Made by a program: the position numbers and the translations under genes. DNA of 64,000 nucleotides, from positions 2,935,001 to 2,999,000 of the forward strand of contig NZ_JAGGML010000001.1 of NCBI RefSeq assembly GCF_017875275.1, given 5' to 3'. The DNA is from Xanthobacter flavus (GTDB lineage Bacteria; Pseudomonadota; Alphaproteobacteria; Rhizobiales; Xanthobacteraceae). Position 1 is the stretch's first letter. Every line of letters begins with the position of its first letter. Of this stretch, positions 28,778 to 37,916 are shown in pieces. The notes under the pieces are model-generated. The model ran no database searches. It saw only the letters and a list, made by a program, of their open reading frames with translations, and was not told where the DNA came from.

Positions 28778-31552
28778 ATGAACGCCGTCGAGATTGAACA
28801 GGCTATATCCGCGCTGGCCGAGCAGCCTTTCGACCCGCAAGAGTTTCCCTTTCTCTTCCTTCAGGCCTTCGGCAACAAGGAGACGACGATACGCCGACTG
28901 CGCAAGGGCGAATCGAACAAGTCCGACTTTGCCGGCCCTTGGGGCGGTGTACTCCAGACGAACAATATCCACATCGCGGTTGCCGCCCCCGGCGAGGTCA
29001 CGCGCACCCTGGCCGCCCTGAAGGCGAGCCCTGCCACGACCAAGGCCAAGGCGAAGTTTGTCCTGGCGACCGATGGTGAGACGTTCGAGGCCGAGGACCT
29101 CACATCGGACGAAGCGCCGGTGGCCTGCGCCTACAAGGATTTCCCGGACCATTTCGGCTTCTTCCTGCCGCTTGCCGGCATCACCACCGTCAAGCAGGTC
29201 CGCGAAAGCTCCTTCGATATCCGCGCCACAAGCCGGCTCAACCGGCTCTATATCGAGCTGTTAAAGGACAACCCCGATTGGGGCGCGGCCGATCGGCGCC
29301 ACGACCTCAACCATTTCCTCGCGCGGCTGATCTTCTGCTTCTTCGCCGAGGACACGGACATCTTTTTCGGCGAGCGGCTCTTCACCGCCACCGTTGAGCA
29401 GATGAGCGCGCGGGATTCGTCCAACACCCATGAGGTGATCGGCACACTCTTCCGCGCCATGAACACCAAGATCGACGACCGCCCCGCCGCGAAGCTGCCG
29501 CGCTGGGCGGATGCCTTTCCTTATGTGAATGGCGGGCTCTTTTCCGGCAGCACAGAGGCGCCGCGCTTCAGCAAGATCGCGCGCTCCTATTTGCTGCACA
29601 TCGGCAATCTGGATTGGAAGAAGATCAACCCGGACATCTTCGGCTCCATGATCCAAGCGGTGGCGGAGGATGAGGAGCGCGGCGCGCTGGGCATGCACTA
29701 TACCAGCGTGCCGAACATCCTGAAGGTGCTGAACCCGCTGTTCCTCGACGATCTGCGCGCGAAGCTGGAGGAGGCGGGGGACAATCCCCGCAGCCTGCTG
29801 AACCTGCGCAAGCGCATGGCGCGCATCCGGGTGTTCGATCCCGCCTGCGGCTCCGGCAATTTCCTGGTCATTGCCTATAAGGAGATGCGGGAGATCGAGG
29901 CTGAGATCAACAAGCGGCGCGGCGAGCCGGAACGGCGCAGCGATATCCCGCTCACCAATTTCCGGGGCATCGAGATCCGCGATTTTCCCGCCGAGATCGC
30001 GCGCCTCGCCCTCATCATCGCCGAGTACCAGTGCGACGTGCTCTATCGCGGCCAGAAAGAGGCTCTGCGAAATTTTCTGCCCCTCGATGCCGAGAACTGG
30101 ATCACCTGCGATAATGCCTTGCGCGTTGATTGGCTCAGCATTTGCCCCCCCACGGGAATTGGGGTGAAGCATATGGCGGATGATTTGTTTCACACGCCGC
30201 TCGACCAAGCGCAGATCGACTTCGAGAACGAGGGTGGAGAGACCTATATTTGTGGAAACCCGCCCTATCTTGGATTTACATGGCAATCTCGGGAACAAAA
30301 AGCGGAACTCCAGGCCCTGTTCGAAGGGCGCGTGAGGAACTGGAAGTCGCTCGACTACGTAGCTGGGTGGTTTTTAAAGGCTGCCGATTACGGAACCAAA
30401 ACAAAAAGTATTGCAGCTTTTGTCGCAACGAACTCGATCTGCCAAGGCGAACAAGTACCAATATTGTGGCCAATTATATTTAATATGGGACATGATATAA
30501 TTTTTGCGCATACAAGCCTTAAGTGGGTGAACTTGGCGAGTCACAATGCGGGAGTTACGGTTGTGATCGTCGGCATATCAAATAGGAATGTAAAGGGTCG
30601 CCGATTATTTTCAATTGCCGAAGATGGTTCAACGATCGAAAAATATGTGGACCACATTAATGCTTATTTGATAGCTGGAATAGACATAATCGTGAAGCCG
30701 ATAACGAGGGCAACTGATGAAAGAGGGGTTATGGAATGGGGGAACAAGCCCACCGATGGAGGTAATTTTTTCTTAACTGCTGGTGAGCGAGGTGAATTGT
30801 TGGGGCAGTTTCCGGAAGCTCAACGTTTCATAAGGCGCTTCTTGGGAGCGCAGGAATTTATTCGCGGGCAGGAGAGGTATTGCCTTTGGATTTCCGACGC
30901 CGACCGAGCTGATGCGGAAAAAATCCCCGAAGTTCGACGCCGAATTGATGCGGTCGCAAAGATGCGGTCTGAGAGCAGAGCTGTCGAGACGCGCCCGGCC
31001 GCTTCTTTTCCGCATCGGTTCAGGCAGATCCAATCTGTTGCAAACAAATATTCTATGATTATTGCAAGAGTTAGCTCTGAGGCAAGGGAGTATTTACCGG
31101 TCGGATTGGAGGATGAAAAAACAATCATTGGGGATCGTAATTTTGCTATGTACGATAAACCGTTATGGAACATGGCAGTTATTGTATCGAAATTGCATTT
31201 GGTTTGGATAGGGGCCGTTTGCGTTCGGTTGGAGATGCGATTTTCCTATTCCAATACGCTGGGCTGGAACACCTTTCCGATCCCAACACTCACTGAGAAA
31301 AACAAGTCCGACCTGACCCGCTGCGCCGAGGAGATCCTGTTAGCGCGCGAGGCCCATTTCCCCGCCACCATCGCCGAGCTTTACGACCCGGAAAAAATGC
31401 CCGCCGACCTGCGCGCGGCGCACGAGCGCAATGACGATGTGCTGGAGCGCATCTACATCGGCCGCCGCTTCCGCAACGATACCGAGCGGCTGGAAAAGCT
31501 GTTCGAGCTTTATACGAAGATGACCGCCAAGGGCGGAGGCAAGCATTCATGA
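28778..31552 (+). CDS. Large class I DNA methyltransferase (MmeI/type IIG-like) of the candidate defence operon
   Basis: 924 aa. The AdoMet motif DPACGSGNFLVIAY is at about residue 352 and the catalytic NPPYLGF at about residue 493, an N6-adenine methyltransferase layout. The N-terminal 300 residues (QTNNIHIAVAAPGEV, FPDHFGFFLPLAGI) show no clear PD-(D/E)XK centre, unlike MmeI. From about residue 527 to 835 (30.36-31.28 kb) the DNA turns strikingly AT-rich; this is where a target-recognition domain should lie. I took the ATG at 28778 (MNAVEIEQAIS); the ribosome site is weak. The stop overlaps the next gene by 4 bp. Confidence 0.9.
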   Translation: MNAVEIEQAISALAEQPFDPQEFPFLFLQAFGNKETTIRRLRKGESNKSDFAGPWGGVLQTNNIHIAVAAPGEVTRTLAALKASPATTKAKAKFVLATDGETFEAEDLTSDEAPVACAYKDFPDHFGFFLPLAGITTVKQVRESSFDIRATSRLNRLYIELLKDNPDWGAADRRHDLNHFLARLIFCFFAEDTDIFFGERLFTATVEQMSARDSSNTHEVIGTLFRAMNTKIDDRPAAKLPRWADAFPYVNGGLFSGSTEAPRFSKIARSYLLHIGNLDWKKINPDIFGSMIQAVAEDEERGALGMHYTSVPNILKVLNPLFLDDLRAKLEEAGDNPRSLLNLRKRMARIRVFDPACGSGNFLVIAYKEMREIEAEINKRRGEPERRSDIPLTNFRGIEIRDFPAEIARLALIIAEYQCDVLYRGQKEALRNFLPLDAENWITCDNALRVDWLSICPPTGIGVKHMADDLFHTPLDQAQIDFENEGGETYICGNPPYLGFTWQSREQKAELQALFEGRVRNWKSLDYVAGWFLKAADYGTKTKSIAAFVATNSICQGEQVPILWPIIFNMGHDIIFAHTSLKWVNLASHNAGVTVVIVGISNRNVKGRRLFSIAEDGSTIEKYVDHINAYLIAGIDIIVKPITRATDERGVMEWGNKPTDGGNFFLTAGERGELLGQFPEAQRFIRRFLGAQEFIRGQERYCLWISDADRADAEKIPEVRRRIDAVAKMRSESRAVETRPAASFPHRFRQIQSVANKYSMIIARVSSEAREYLPVGLEDEKTIIGDRNFAMYDKPLWNMAVIVSKLHLVWIGAVCVRLEMRFSYSNTLGWNTFPIPTLTEKNKSDLTRCAEEILLAREAHFPATIAELYDPEKMPADLRAAHERNDDVLERIYIGRRFRNDTERLEKLFELYTKMTAKGGGKHS

Positions 31553-32844
31553 GCGCGATGTCCAACGAGCCCACCCACGATGAGCTTGAGAAGCTCTTCG
31601 TCAACAATGAGAAAATGGACAGGATTGCGGCATACCTCAACCGCTTCAATCCCATCCGGATTATGGGAATGGATCGAATGGAAATCCGCCATTCGGCCAT
31701 TCTCGCATGGCTTCTGGACCCCAAGGAAACCCATGGGCTGGGAGACGCCTTCCTTAAAGCCCTCCTCGCTGAGGCGCTTCGGGGCCGCAGCGGAGTGGGC
31801 GGACCCACCGCCATTGATATCTCGCAAAGCGATCTCCGGGATGTGGAGGTGCGGCGCGAATGGAGGAATATGGATATATTCCTCTACTGCCCGCGCAGGA
31901 AGTGGGCCTTCGTTGTTGAAAATAAGTTCTATGCCACGCAAGGAGAAGGTCAGCTTTCGAAGTACATAGAAGTTGTGAAGTCTGTGTTTAAGGAAGACAT
32001 TGAAGAGTTGAAGGTTGTTGGTATATTCCTGACTTTATTTGATGAGGAGCCTAAGGATAAATCCTATGCGCCTCTTCGGTATGCGGCGATTTGCGAACTT
32101 CTTCCTCGGTTGCTTGCAAATGAGGGGGTCTCAGTTAGTCGCGAGGTGGATATTTTCCTCCGACACTACATTGAAATTATTCGGGATGAGGCCGGCATGA
32201 ACGACGAGCGCAGCGAGATGGAAAAGCTCGCCCAGCAACTCTATCGCAGTCACAAGAAGGTGCTGGACTTTGTGATGGAGCACGGAGCGGCCACGGATTT
32301 CAAGATCGCGGCCGAAACGCTCTTTGGAACAAATACCGCGCGCGGGGCTAAGGTGGAGGTCGATGGGCGCGCTTACGCCTTCGGATGGTCCAATGGCCGC
32401 AATTGTGCCTTCCTTCCCTGGAGTTGGTATACCGCGTTTGGCGGTCAACAGCAGACTTGGCCGGGATGCGAAGGCTATTGGATGGGCTATCCTTTGATCT
32501 GCTGGATGGAACTGATCGACGGCAATGATGGGTCCAAAGGTTATTTGCGGCTTTTCGCTGAGGTCGGCCCGCTCTCCCCATATTTTGCGCGTAAGGAGTT
32601 GATTGAAAAAATTCAGGAACAGGCAAGTGACAAAAAACTTAATCTCATAAAGTTCCAAGGTGGAGCTTCAGATGAAGTACGTAAGTATTCGAGATTTCTG
32701 AGGGATAACAGCGTTGACATACATGATATTTATGATTCTGAAAGAATTGCAAAAGGGATGAGCGGTTTGCTTAGCCGTTTCGCGGCGAGCTTCGACGCGA
32801 TTGAAAATGTTCTGGCATCACTTCGGCCGGATGGGAGTTATTAA
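31549..32844 (+). CDS. PD-(D/E)XK nuclease family protein
   Basis: A 431-aa protein with a PDDEXK_4-like N-terminal domain: IRHSAILAWLLDPKETHGLG, then WRNMDIFLYCPRRKWAFVVENK, giving the D (about 108) and ENK (about 123-125) catalytic set, followed by QLSKYIEVV. The C half is unknown, with Trp-rich blocks (WSNGRNCAFLPWSWY, WPGCEGYWMGYPL). It is coupled to the methyltransferase by an ATGA overlap and followed at once by the helicase. It is probably a DNA-cleaving effector; that is inference. Confidence 0.85.
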   Translation: MSAMSNEPTHDELEKLFVNNEKMDRIAAYLNRFNPIRIMGMDRMEIRHSAILAWLLDPKETHGLGDAFLKALLAEALRGRSGVGGPTAIDISQSDLRDVEVRREWRNMDIFLYCPRRKWAFVVENKFYATQGEGQLSKYIEVVKSVFKEDIEELKVVGIFLTLFDEEPKDKSYAPLRYAAICELLPRLLANEGVSVSREVDIFLRHYIEIIRDEAGMNDERSEMEKLAQQLYRSHKKVLDFVMEHGAATDFKIAAETLFGTNTARGAKVEVDGRAYAFGWSNGRNCAFLPWSWYTAFGGQQQTWPGCEGYWMGYPLICWMELIDGNDGSKGYLRLFAEVGPLSPYFARKELIEKIQEQASDKKLNLIKFQGGASDEVRKYSRFLRDNSVDIHDIYDSERIAKGMSGLLSRFAASFDAIENVLASLRPDGSY

Positions 32845-32845
32845 G

Positions 32846-34912
32846 GTGACTGAGAAGATCATTATCCCTTCCGTCTCGGTCTCCTATGCCCGCAACGGCA
32901 CATCCACCAAGGCCAATGCCTTGGGAATGCGGCCCATGCAGGAGCGTGCCTATGAGCGGAGGGGTGAGCAATATCTTCTCATCAAGTCGCCGCCGGCCTC
33001 CGGTAAGAGCCGCGCGCTCATGTTCATCGCCCTCGACAAGCTCGCCAATCAAGGGCTGAAGCAGGCGGTCATCGTGGTGCCGGAGAAGTCCATCGGCTCC
33101 AGCTTCCACGACGAGGAGCTGACTCGGTACGGCTTCTGGATGGACTGGCAGGTCGCCCCCAAGTGGAATTTGTGCAACGCGCCAGGCTCTGACAACGGAG
33201 GCAAGGTCAATGCCCTCGCCTCCTTCCTTGAAAGCGACGACACCGTCTTAGTTTGCACCCACGCCACCTTTCGCTTCGCCGTGGACAAATTGGGGGTGGA
33301 TGCCTTCGACGACCGGCTGATCGCCATCGACGAGTTTCACCACGTCTCGGCCAATCCAGACAATAAGCTCGGGACCCACCTGGGTGCCCTTATTGCCCGA
33401 GACCGCGTGCACATGGTGGCGATGACCGGCTCCTATTTCCGGGGCGATGCCGAGGCGGTGCTCTCCCCCCTGGACGAGGCGAAGTTCGATACCGTCACCT
33501 ACACCTATTATGAGCAGCTCAACGGCTATGCCCACCTGAAGCAGCTCGACATCGGCTATTATTTCTATGCCGGCGCCTATTCCGACGACATCCTGAAAGT
33601 GCTCAACCCGGCCGAGAAGACCATCATCCACATCCCCAGCGTCAATTCGCGAGAGAGCACGAAGGACAAGATAAGGGAGGTGGAGCACATCATCGAGGAA
33701 CTGGGCGAATGGCAGGGCACCGACCCCGCCACCGGCTTCCAACTGGTGAAGACCCGGGCTGGCCGAGTGCTCCGCATCGCCGATCTGGTGGATGACGACG
33801 CCGCCAAGCGCGAGCGGGTTTCCGCTGCGCTGAAGGATGCGAGCCAGAAGAACAATCGCGATCATGTGGACATCATCATCGCCCTCGGCATGGCTAAGGA
33901 GGGCTTCGACTGGATCTGGTGCGAGCATGCGCTGACGGTGGGCTATCGCTCCAGCCTCACCGAGATCGTGCAGATCATCGGCCGCGCCACCCGCGACGCG
34001 CCGGGCAAGGTGCGCGCCCGCTTCACCAATCTGATCGCTGAGCCGGATGCCTCCGAAGAAGCCGTGACCGAGGCTGTTAACGATACGCTGAAGGCCATCG
34101 CCGCCAGCCTTCTCATGGAGCAAGTGCTCGCGCCCCGTTTCGAGTTCAAGCCGAAGAACCCGGCCAATGAAGCAACGCCCGGCTTCGATTACGGCACGGG
34201 CGGCTATGATCCGGGAAAGTGCAATGTCGGTTTCAACGAAGAGAGCGGAAAGTTCGAGATCGAGATCAAGGGCCTTGTCACGCCGAAGAGTGAAGAGGCA
34301 CAGCGCATCTGCCAAGAGGACCTGAACGAGGTCATAGCCGCCTTCGTGCAAGACAAACATGCCATCGAGCGTGGCTTGTTCGATGGCGAGCATGCCGGCG
34401 GCGAGACTTTGGCTGTGGAGCTGACGCAGGTCCGCATGGGCAAAATCATCAGGGACCGTTTCCCCGAACTGGATGCGGACGATCAGGAGGCCGTGCGCCA
34501 ACATGCCATCGCCGCCCTGAATCTTACCCAACAGGCCAAGGAGGTGGCCACCGGAGGCGGAGCCGGAGGGGAGAGTGCTAACACCGCGTTCGTGGACGGC
34601 GTTCGGAAGTTCGTGAATGTCCGCGATCTGGATATCGACCTGATCGACCGGATAAACCCCTTCAGTGAGGCCTATGCGATCCTCGCAAAGACCATGAGCG
34701 AGGCAAGCCTGAAGCAGGTCGCGGCTGTGATCGCCGGCCGACGCGTGACCCTCACCGTCGAGGAGGCGCGCGATCTGGCCAAGCGCGCCTTGAAGTTCAA
34801 ACAGGAGCGGGGCCGGCTACCCTCGCTCACGTCGCCCGACGCCTGGGAGCAGCGCATGGCGCAGGGTGTCGAGTTCCTCAGGCAGATGAAGGCGGAGGCG
34901 GCGAATGGCTAA
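32846..34912 (+). CDS. DEAD/DEAH-box superfamily 2 helicase
   Basis: 688 aa from a GTG at 32846, which has GGGAG 8 nt upstream and lies one base after the previous stop; an ATG at 32831 would overlap that gene. Motifs are a Q-like MRPMQERAYE, Walker A KSPPASGKSRAL (about residue 53), Walker B IAIDEFHHVS (about 162) and motif VI QIIGRATRDAPGK (about 380). The C-terminal 250 residues are unique to the family. A restriction-type translocase role is likely. It overlaps the GIY-YIG gene by 8 bp. Confidence 0.9.
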   Translation: MTEKIIIPSVSVSYARNGTSTKANALGMRPMQERAYERRGEQYLLIKSPPASGKSRALMFIALDKLANQGLKQAVIVVPEKSIGSSFHDEELTRYGFWMDWQVAPKWNLCNAPGSDNGGKVNALASFLESDDTVLVCTHATFRFAVDKLGVDAFDDRLIAIDEFHHVSANPDNKLGTHLGALIARDRVHMVAMTGSYFRGDAEAVLSPLDEAKFDTVTYTYYEQLNGYAHLKQLDIGYYFYAGAYSDDILKVLNPAEKTIIHIPSVNSRESTKDKIREVEHIIEELGEWQGTDPATGFQLVKTRAGRVLRIADLVDDDAAKRERVSAALKDASQKNNRDHVDIIIALGMAKEGFDWIWCEHALTVGYRSSLTEIVQIIGRATRDAPGKVRARFTNLIAEPDASEEAVTEAVNDTLKAIAASLLMEQVLAPRFEFKPKNPANEATPGFDYGTGGYDPGKCNVGFNEESGKFEIEIKGLVTPKSEEAQRICQEDLNEVIAAFVQDKHAIERGLFDGEHAGGETLAVELTQVRMGKIIRDRFPELDADDQEAVRQHAIAALNLTQQAKEVATGGGAGGESANTAFVDGVRKFVNVRDLDIDLIDRINPFSEAYAILAKTMSEASLKQVAAVIAGRRVTLTVEEARDLAKRALKFKQERGRLPSLTSPDAWEQRMAQGVEFLRQMKAEAANG

Positions 34913-36122
34913 GTTCACGGAGGAGGACGACGCCCTTCTCGAAGAACTTGGCGTCGAGGTCGAAACCAAAAAGGTCGGGAGCCGGACACCACGCGAGGAG
35001 CGCATCATCGCCGGCTTCGAAGAGATCCAGCGGTTCGTCGAGCAGCACGGCCGCGGCCCGCAGCATGGCGAGGACCGCGACATCTTCGAGCGCCTCTATG
35101 CCGTGCGCCTCGATCGCCTCCGCGAACAGGAGGATTGCCGCACCCTCCTTGCCCCCCTCGATCATCAGGGGCTCTTGGGCGGGGCGGAGCACGACGCAGG
35201 TGCCGCCGACGAACTCGATGATGACGCGCTTCTGGCGCAGCTCGGCGTGGGCGATGATCTGGGCGGCATCAGGGAGCTTCGGCATGTCCGATCGGTTGCC
35301 GAAAAGCGCGCCGCCGAGGAGATCGCCAATCGCCAGAGATGCGAGGACTTCGAGCGATTTAAGCCGCTTTTCGATCAGGTGCAGAGCGACCTTCAGAATG
35401 GGCTTCGCTCGACTCGGCCGTTTGTCAAAGACGCGGGCTTCCTGAAAGCGGAAATCAAGGCGGGCCAGTTTTTTATCCTCGGTGGACAGACCGCCTATGT
35501 GGCCGAGGTGGGGGAGCCTTTCAGGGCGCCCAATGGGGAGACTGATGCGCGGCTAAGAGTGATCTATGGGAATGGGACGGAAAGCAACCTGCTCCTGAGG
35601 TCGCTCCAGCGGGGGCTTTACAAGGACGAAGCGGGCCGGCGCATCACGGAACCGACCGCAGGGCCGCTGTTCGCCAATCAGAATGAGGATGGGGATGAGG
35701 CCAGCGGCATTGTGTATGTGCTGCGGAGCAGATCCGATCATCCGATCGTCATGACCCATCGTGGTGTGCTGCATAAGATCGGCGTTACCGGCGGCGATGT
35801 GGAGCGGCGAATCGCCAACGCGCGGCTCGATCCCACCTTCCTCATGGCTGACGTCGAGATCGTCGCCACCTATGAACTGTTCAACATCAACCGGACTCGG
35901 CTTGAGAACCTAATCCACCGCATCTTCGGCGCCGCCCGCCTCGACATCGAAATTAAGGACAGGTTCGGCCAGCCGGTGGTGCCCCGCGAGTGGTTCCTCG
36001 TACCGCTGTTCATCGTCGATGAAGCGATCGAGAGAATCAGGGATGGGACGATCACCGGCTACACTTACGATCCTAAGTCGGCCTCGCTCGCGAGAGTCGC
36101 CCCCCCTGGGTTGGGTGTATAA
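34905..36122 (+). CDS. GIY-YIG (T5orf172-like) nuclease
   Basis: 405 aa. The N-terminal half is helical and charged (LLEELGVEVETKKVG, RTPREERIIAGFEEIQRFVE). A central beta domain follows (FFILGGQTAYVAEVG). The C-terminal GIY-YIG domain is at about residues 267-365: GIVYVLRSRSD, then LHKIGVTGGDVERRIANA, and a glutamate in TRLENLIHRIFG. It is last in the four-gene operon, starting inside the helicase gene. It may cut the DNA handled by the helicase; this is inferred from position. Confidence 0.88.
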   Translation: MAKFTEEDDALLEELGVEVETKKVGSRTPREERIIAGFEEIQRFVEQHGRGPQHGEDRDIFERLYAVRLDRLREQEDCRTLLAPLDHQGLLGGAEHDAGAADELDDDALLAQLGVGDDLGGIRELRHVRSVAEKRAAEEIANRQRCEDFERFKPLFDQVQSDLQNGLRSTRPFVKDAGFLKAEIKAGQFFILGGQTAYVAEVGEPFRAPNGETDARLRVIYGNGTESNLLLRSLQRGLYKDEAGRRITEPTAGPLFANQNEDGDEASGIVYVLRSRSDHPIVMTHRGVLHKIGVTGGDVERRIANARLDPTFLMADVEIVATYELFNINRTRLENLIHRIFGAARLDIEIKDRFGQPVVPREWFLVPLFIVDEAIERIRDGTITGYTYDPKSASLARVAPPGLGV

Positions 36123-36200
36123 CTCTCACATGCGAGGATGAGGTGCGGCCGTGTGAGGCCCTATGCACGGAATTTCCTGCCCTCGTTTGATTTGCCGCGA

Positions 36201-36239
36201 GGGGGTAGCGGCTAAGAATGGGGGTACATTTGGGGGTAT
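36201..36239. repeat. Integrase arm-type repeats, right end of island 2
   Basis: G5TA cores at 36201, 36220 and 36232, the last as ATTTGGGGGTATG. They match the repeats upstream of the island 2 integrase and lie 60-100 bp inside the right att copy. The following 60 bp are very AT-rich. Confidence 0.65.
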
Positions 36240-36299
36240 GTTATTTTTTTGATCAGTTTTTTTGTATTTAAAACAATATGTTACTGAATTTATTCGTTG

Positions 36300-36318
36300 C
36301 CTCTCCTGGGCACCATTT
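36300..36318 (+). repeat. attR: right boundary of the islands
   Basis: CCTCTCCTGGGCACCATTT, identical over 19 bp to 24472-24490 and over 17 bp to the tRNA-Leu 3' end at 10649-10665. Sequence beyond this point should be the original chromosome downstream of tRNA-Leu. Confidence 0.9.
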
Positions 36319-36544
36319 CAGCATCCAGAGACGTCTAAGCACGTCTGATGTCGATGCGAAATCATAGACTTATGGCTCCGCAAGCGCCTCTCCGGATCCG
36401 CTGAGGTCAGGTTGTACCCACGCTGCATGATGGCGCGATTGTCAGCATCGATGGCGTGCCAGCGCGCTTGGTCCCGCTGGCTTTGTCGCGCGCGCCTCCG
36501 ACTTTGCGACGAAGTGCGCGCCCGAACCAGTCCGCCTCGGCTCC
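36319..36544. other. 226-bp chromosomal stretch after attR
   Basis: The region between attR and the luxR stop codon. I see no convincing gene; short open frames here have no recognisable protein features. It may hold a decayed fragment left by earlier island traffic. Confidence 0.4.
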
Positions 36545-37672
36545 TTACTTCTGTCCTCCCACGCTGGATGCCAGCCGCGTCACGAGCGCGACCAGCTCAG
36601 CCTGGCGCCCGATGCCGAGTTTGGCGAATATGGAGCGCATGTGCGTGCGGGCGGTTTCGTAGGAGACGCCCTGTATCTCGGCAAAATCGCGCAGCGTGAC
36701 ACCTTGGCCGACAGCTTCGGCCAGCCTGGCCTCGGCCGGGGAAAGTCCGAGCGCCCGCAGGTGGTGTTGGACGTCCTTGAGCTTCGGCTCGAGATTTCGG
36801 ACGAGCAGCATCGCGCCGCCTCCGCCGAAGGAGATGGCTTCCATCACATCCGATCGGGGCCTGACCGGAGCCAGCTCGATGTGGAGCGGCGCCTTGCCGC
36901 TCGGCCGGCGCAGCACCACGCCGCCCGACGGAGGAAGCGCATGGCCCGGCAGTACGTTGCGGATCGCGCCTTGAAGGCGCGCATCGTCGCGCCGGGATGA
37001 TGCGTGGACGCGCCGGTTCGTGACGACGAGCCCGTCGCCGAGGAGCTGTTCGGCCATGAGATTGACGTGGCGGACATTGCCGTGGCGATCGAGCAGGATC
37101 AGGCCGAGGTCCACGCGCTGGAGCGCCTCGGCGAGGTCGGCCGTCAGCTCACGCGCCTCGACCAGTGAGGTGGTTATGGCGACCGCCCGCCCGAGGTGGG
37201 GCGAGAGGGCCGTCATGGCGTCCAGATCGTCCTTTTGAAACAGTTCCCGCTTCAGGCCGCTCTGAACCGAGATCGCCACAAGGTGATCCTCCTGCACCCG
37301 CGCTATGGCGGCCAGGGGCTGCTGGATTCCGTGGCGCCGGAGAAACTCGTTGTAGAACGGATCGCGGCGGATTTCCTCCTCGGTCATGACCGTGCGATCG
37401 GTCCCGACCGTGCCGGGGCGGATGCCGCGCGCCATGACGCGAGCGGTGGCCGTGTCGTGCTGCCACCACCCCTGCTGGTATTCGAGGTTCGCTTCTTCGA
37501 GGCTCCTGGAGGCGATGCTGCGGACGGACGTCCAGGTTCCGATGGGAACGATGGTCGCTCCGATGGCGCCCATGACATCGGACAGGGCCGCGAGCGCACC
37601 CGCCCATTTTTCCGGGTGCAGCGCCGCCTCGTAAAGCGTGTCGATGACCGGCAGGATGTCTCGTCTTGTCAT
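36545..37672 (-). CDS. LuxR-family (GerE-type HTH) transcriptional regulator
   Basis: 375 aa from the ATG at 37672 (MTRRDILPVIDTLYEAAL); a TTG four codons upstream is possible. The N part is a GAF/PAS-like sensor, including a PAS-type RVDLGLILLDRHGNVRHVN. The C-terminal HTH reads LSPAEARLAEAVGQGVTLRD and then VSYETARTHMRSIFAKLGIG. The layout is that of orphan LuxR solos. The signal is unknown. It is the first chromosomal gene after the islands. Confidence 0.88.
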   Translation of the reverse strand: MTRRDILPVIDTLYEAALHPEKWAGALAALSDVMGAIGATIVPIGTWTSVRSIASRSLEEANLEYQQGWWQHDTATARVMARGIRPGTVGTDRTVMTEEEIRRDPFYNEFLRRHGIQQPLAAIARVQEDHLVAISVQSGLKRELFQKDDLDAMTALSPHLGRAVAITTSLVEARELTADLAEALQRVDLGLILLDRHGNVRHVNLMAEQLLGDGLVVTNRRVHASSRRDDARLQGAIRNVLPGHALPPSGGVVLRRPSGKAPLHIELAPVRPRSDVMEAISFGGGGAMLLVRNLEPKLKDVQHHLRALGLSPAEARLAEAVGQGVTLRDFAEIQGVSYETARTHMRSIFAKLGIGRQAELVALVTRLASSVGGQK

Positions 37673-37916
37673 GGTCGCCCCCAACCCTGACCTAGCGAGA
37701 TACAGCCTGAGGTGGTCGTCAAGGCTTCACCGCGATGGTCTCTTCTGCTGCGGCGGCCCGCCGCACCTCCATTTGGAGGAGGCAGGAGGCGCAAGATGCG
37801 CGGGGGCGCTCCGGGCCGTCCCGAAGTGAGGCGGGGGTTGCGCATTGGCGCGACTTGGCCTGTAGAGAAGGCGGCGGGCGCAACGCGATGCCCGTCGACG
37901 GGAGCTGGAGACCAAG

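Larger units (their letters stand above)
24491..36318. mobile_element. Integrative island 2 (about 11.8 kb)
   Basis: Bounded by att copies at 24471 and 36300, with P4-type integrase repeats just inside both ends. It carries an integrase, an unknown mobile-element protein, AlpA-like and HTH/zinc regulators, a second tyrosine recombinase, and the four-gene methyltransferase-nuclease-helicase-nuclease operon. No conjugation genes are seen. Island 1 lies next to the intact tRNA, so it probably arrived later, if the usual insertion rule holds. Confidence 0.85.

Noticed and set aside
28778-36122. BREX or DISARM system
   Set aside because: No pglZ, brxC or brxL genes for BREX, and no drmB or phospholipase-D-like drmC for DISARM. 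The helicase and methyltransferase alone do not define either.
36412-36699. Short plus-strand gene just after attR
   Set aside because: Most of it is antisense to the luxR 3' end and it has no ribosome site or recognisable motif.
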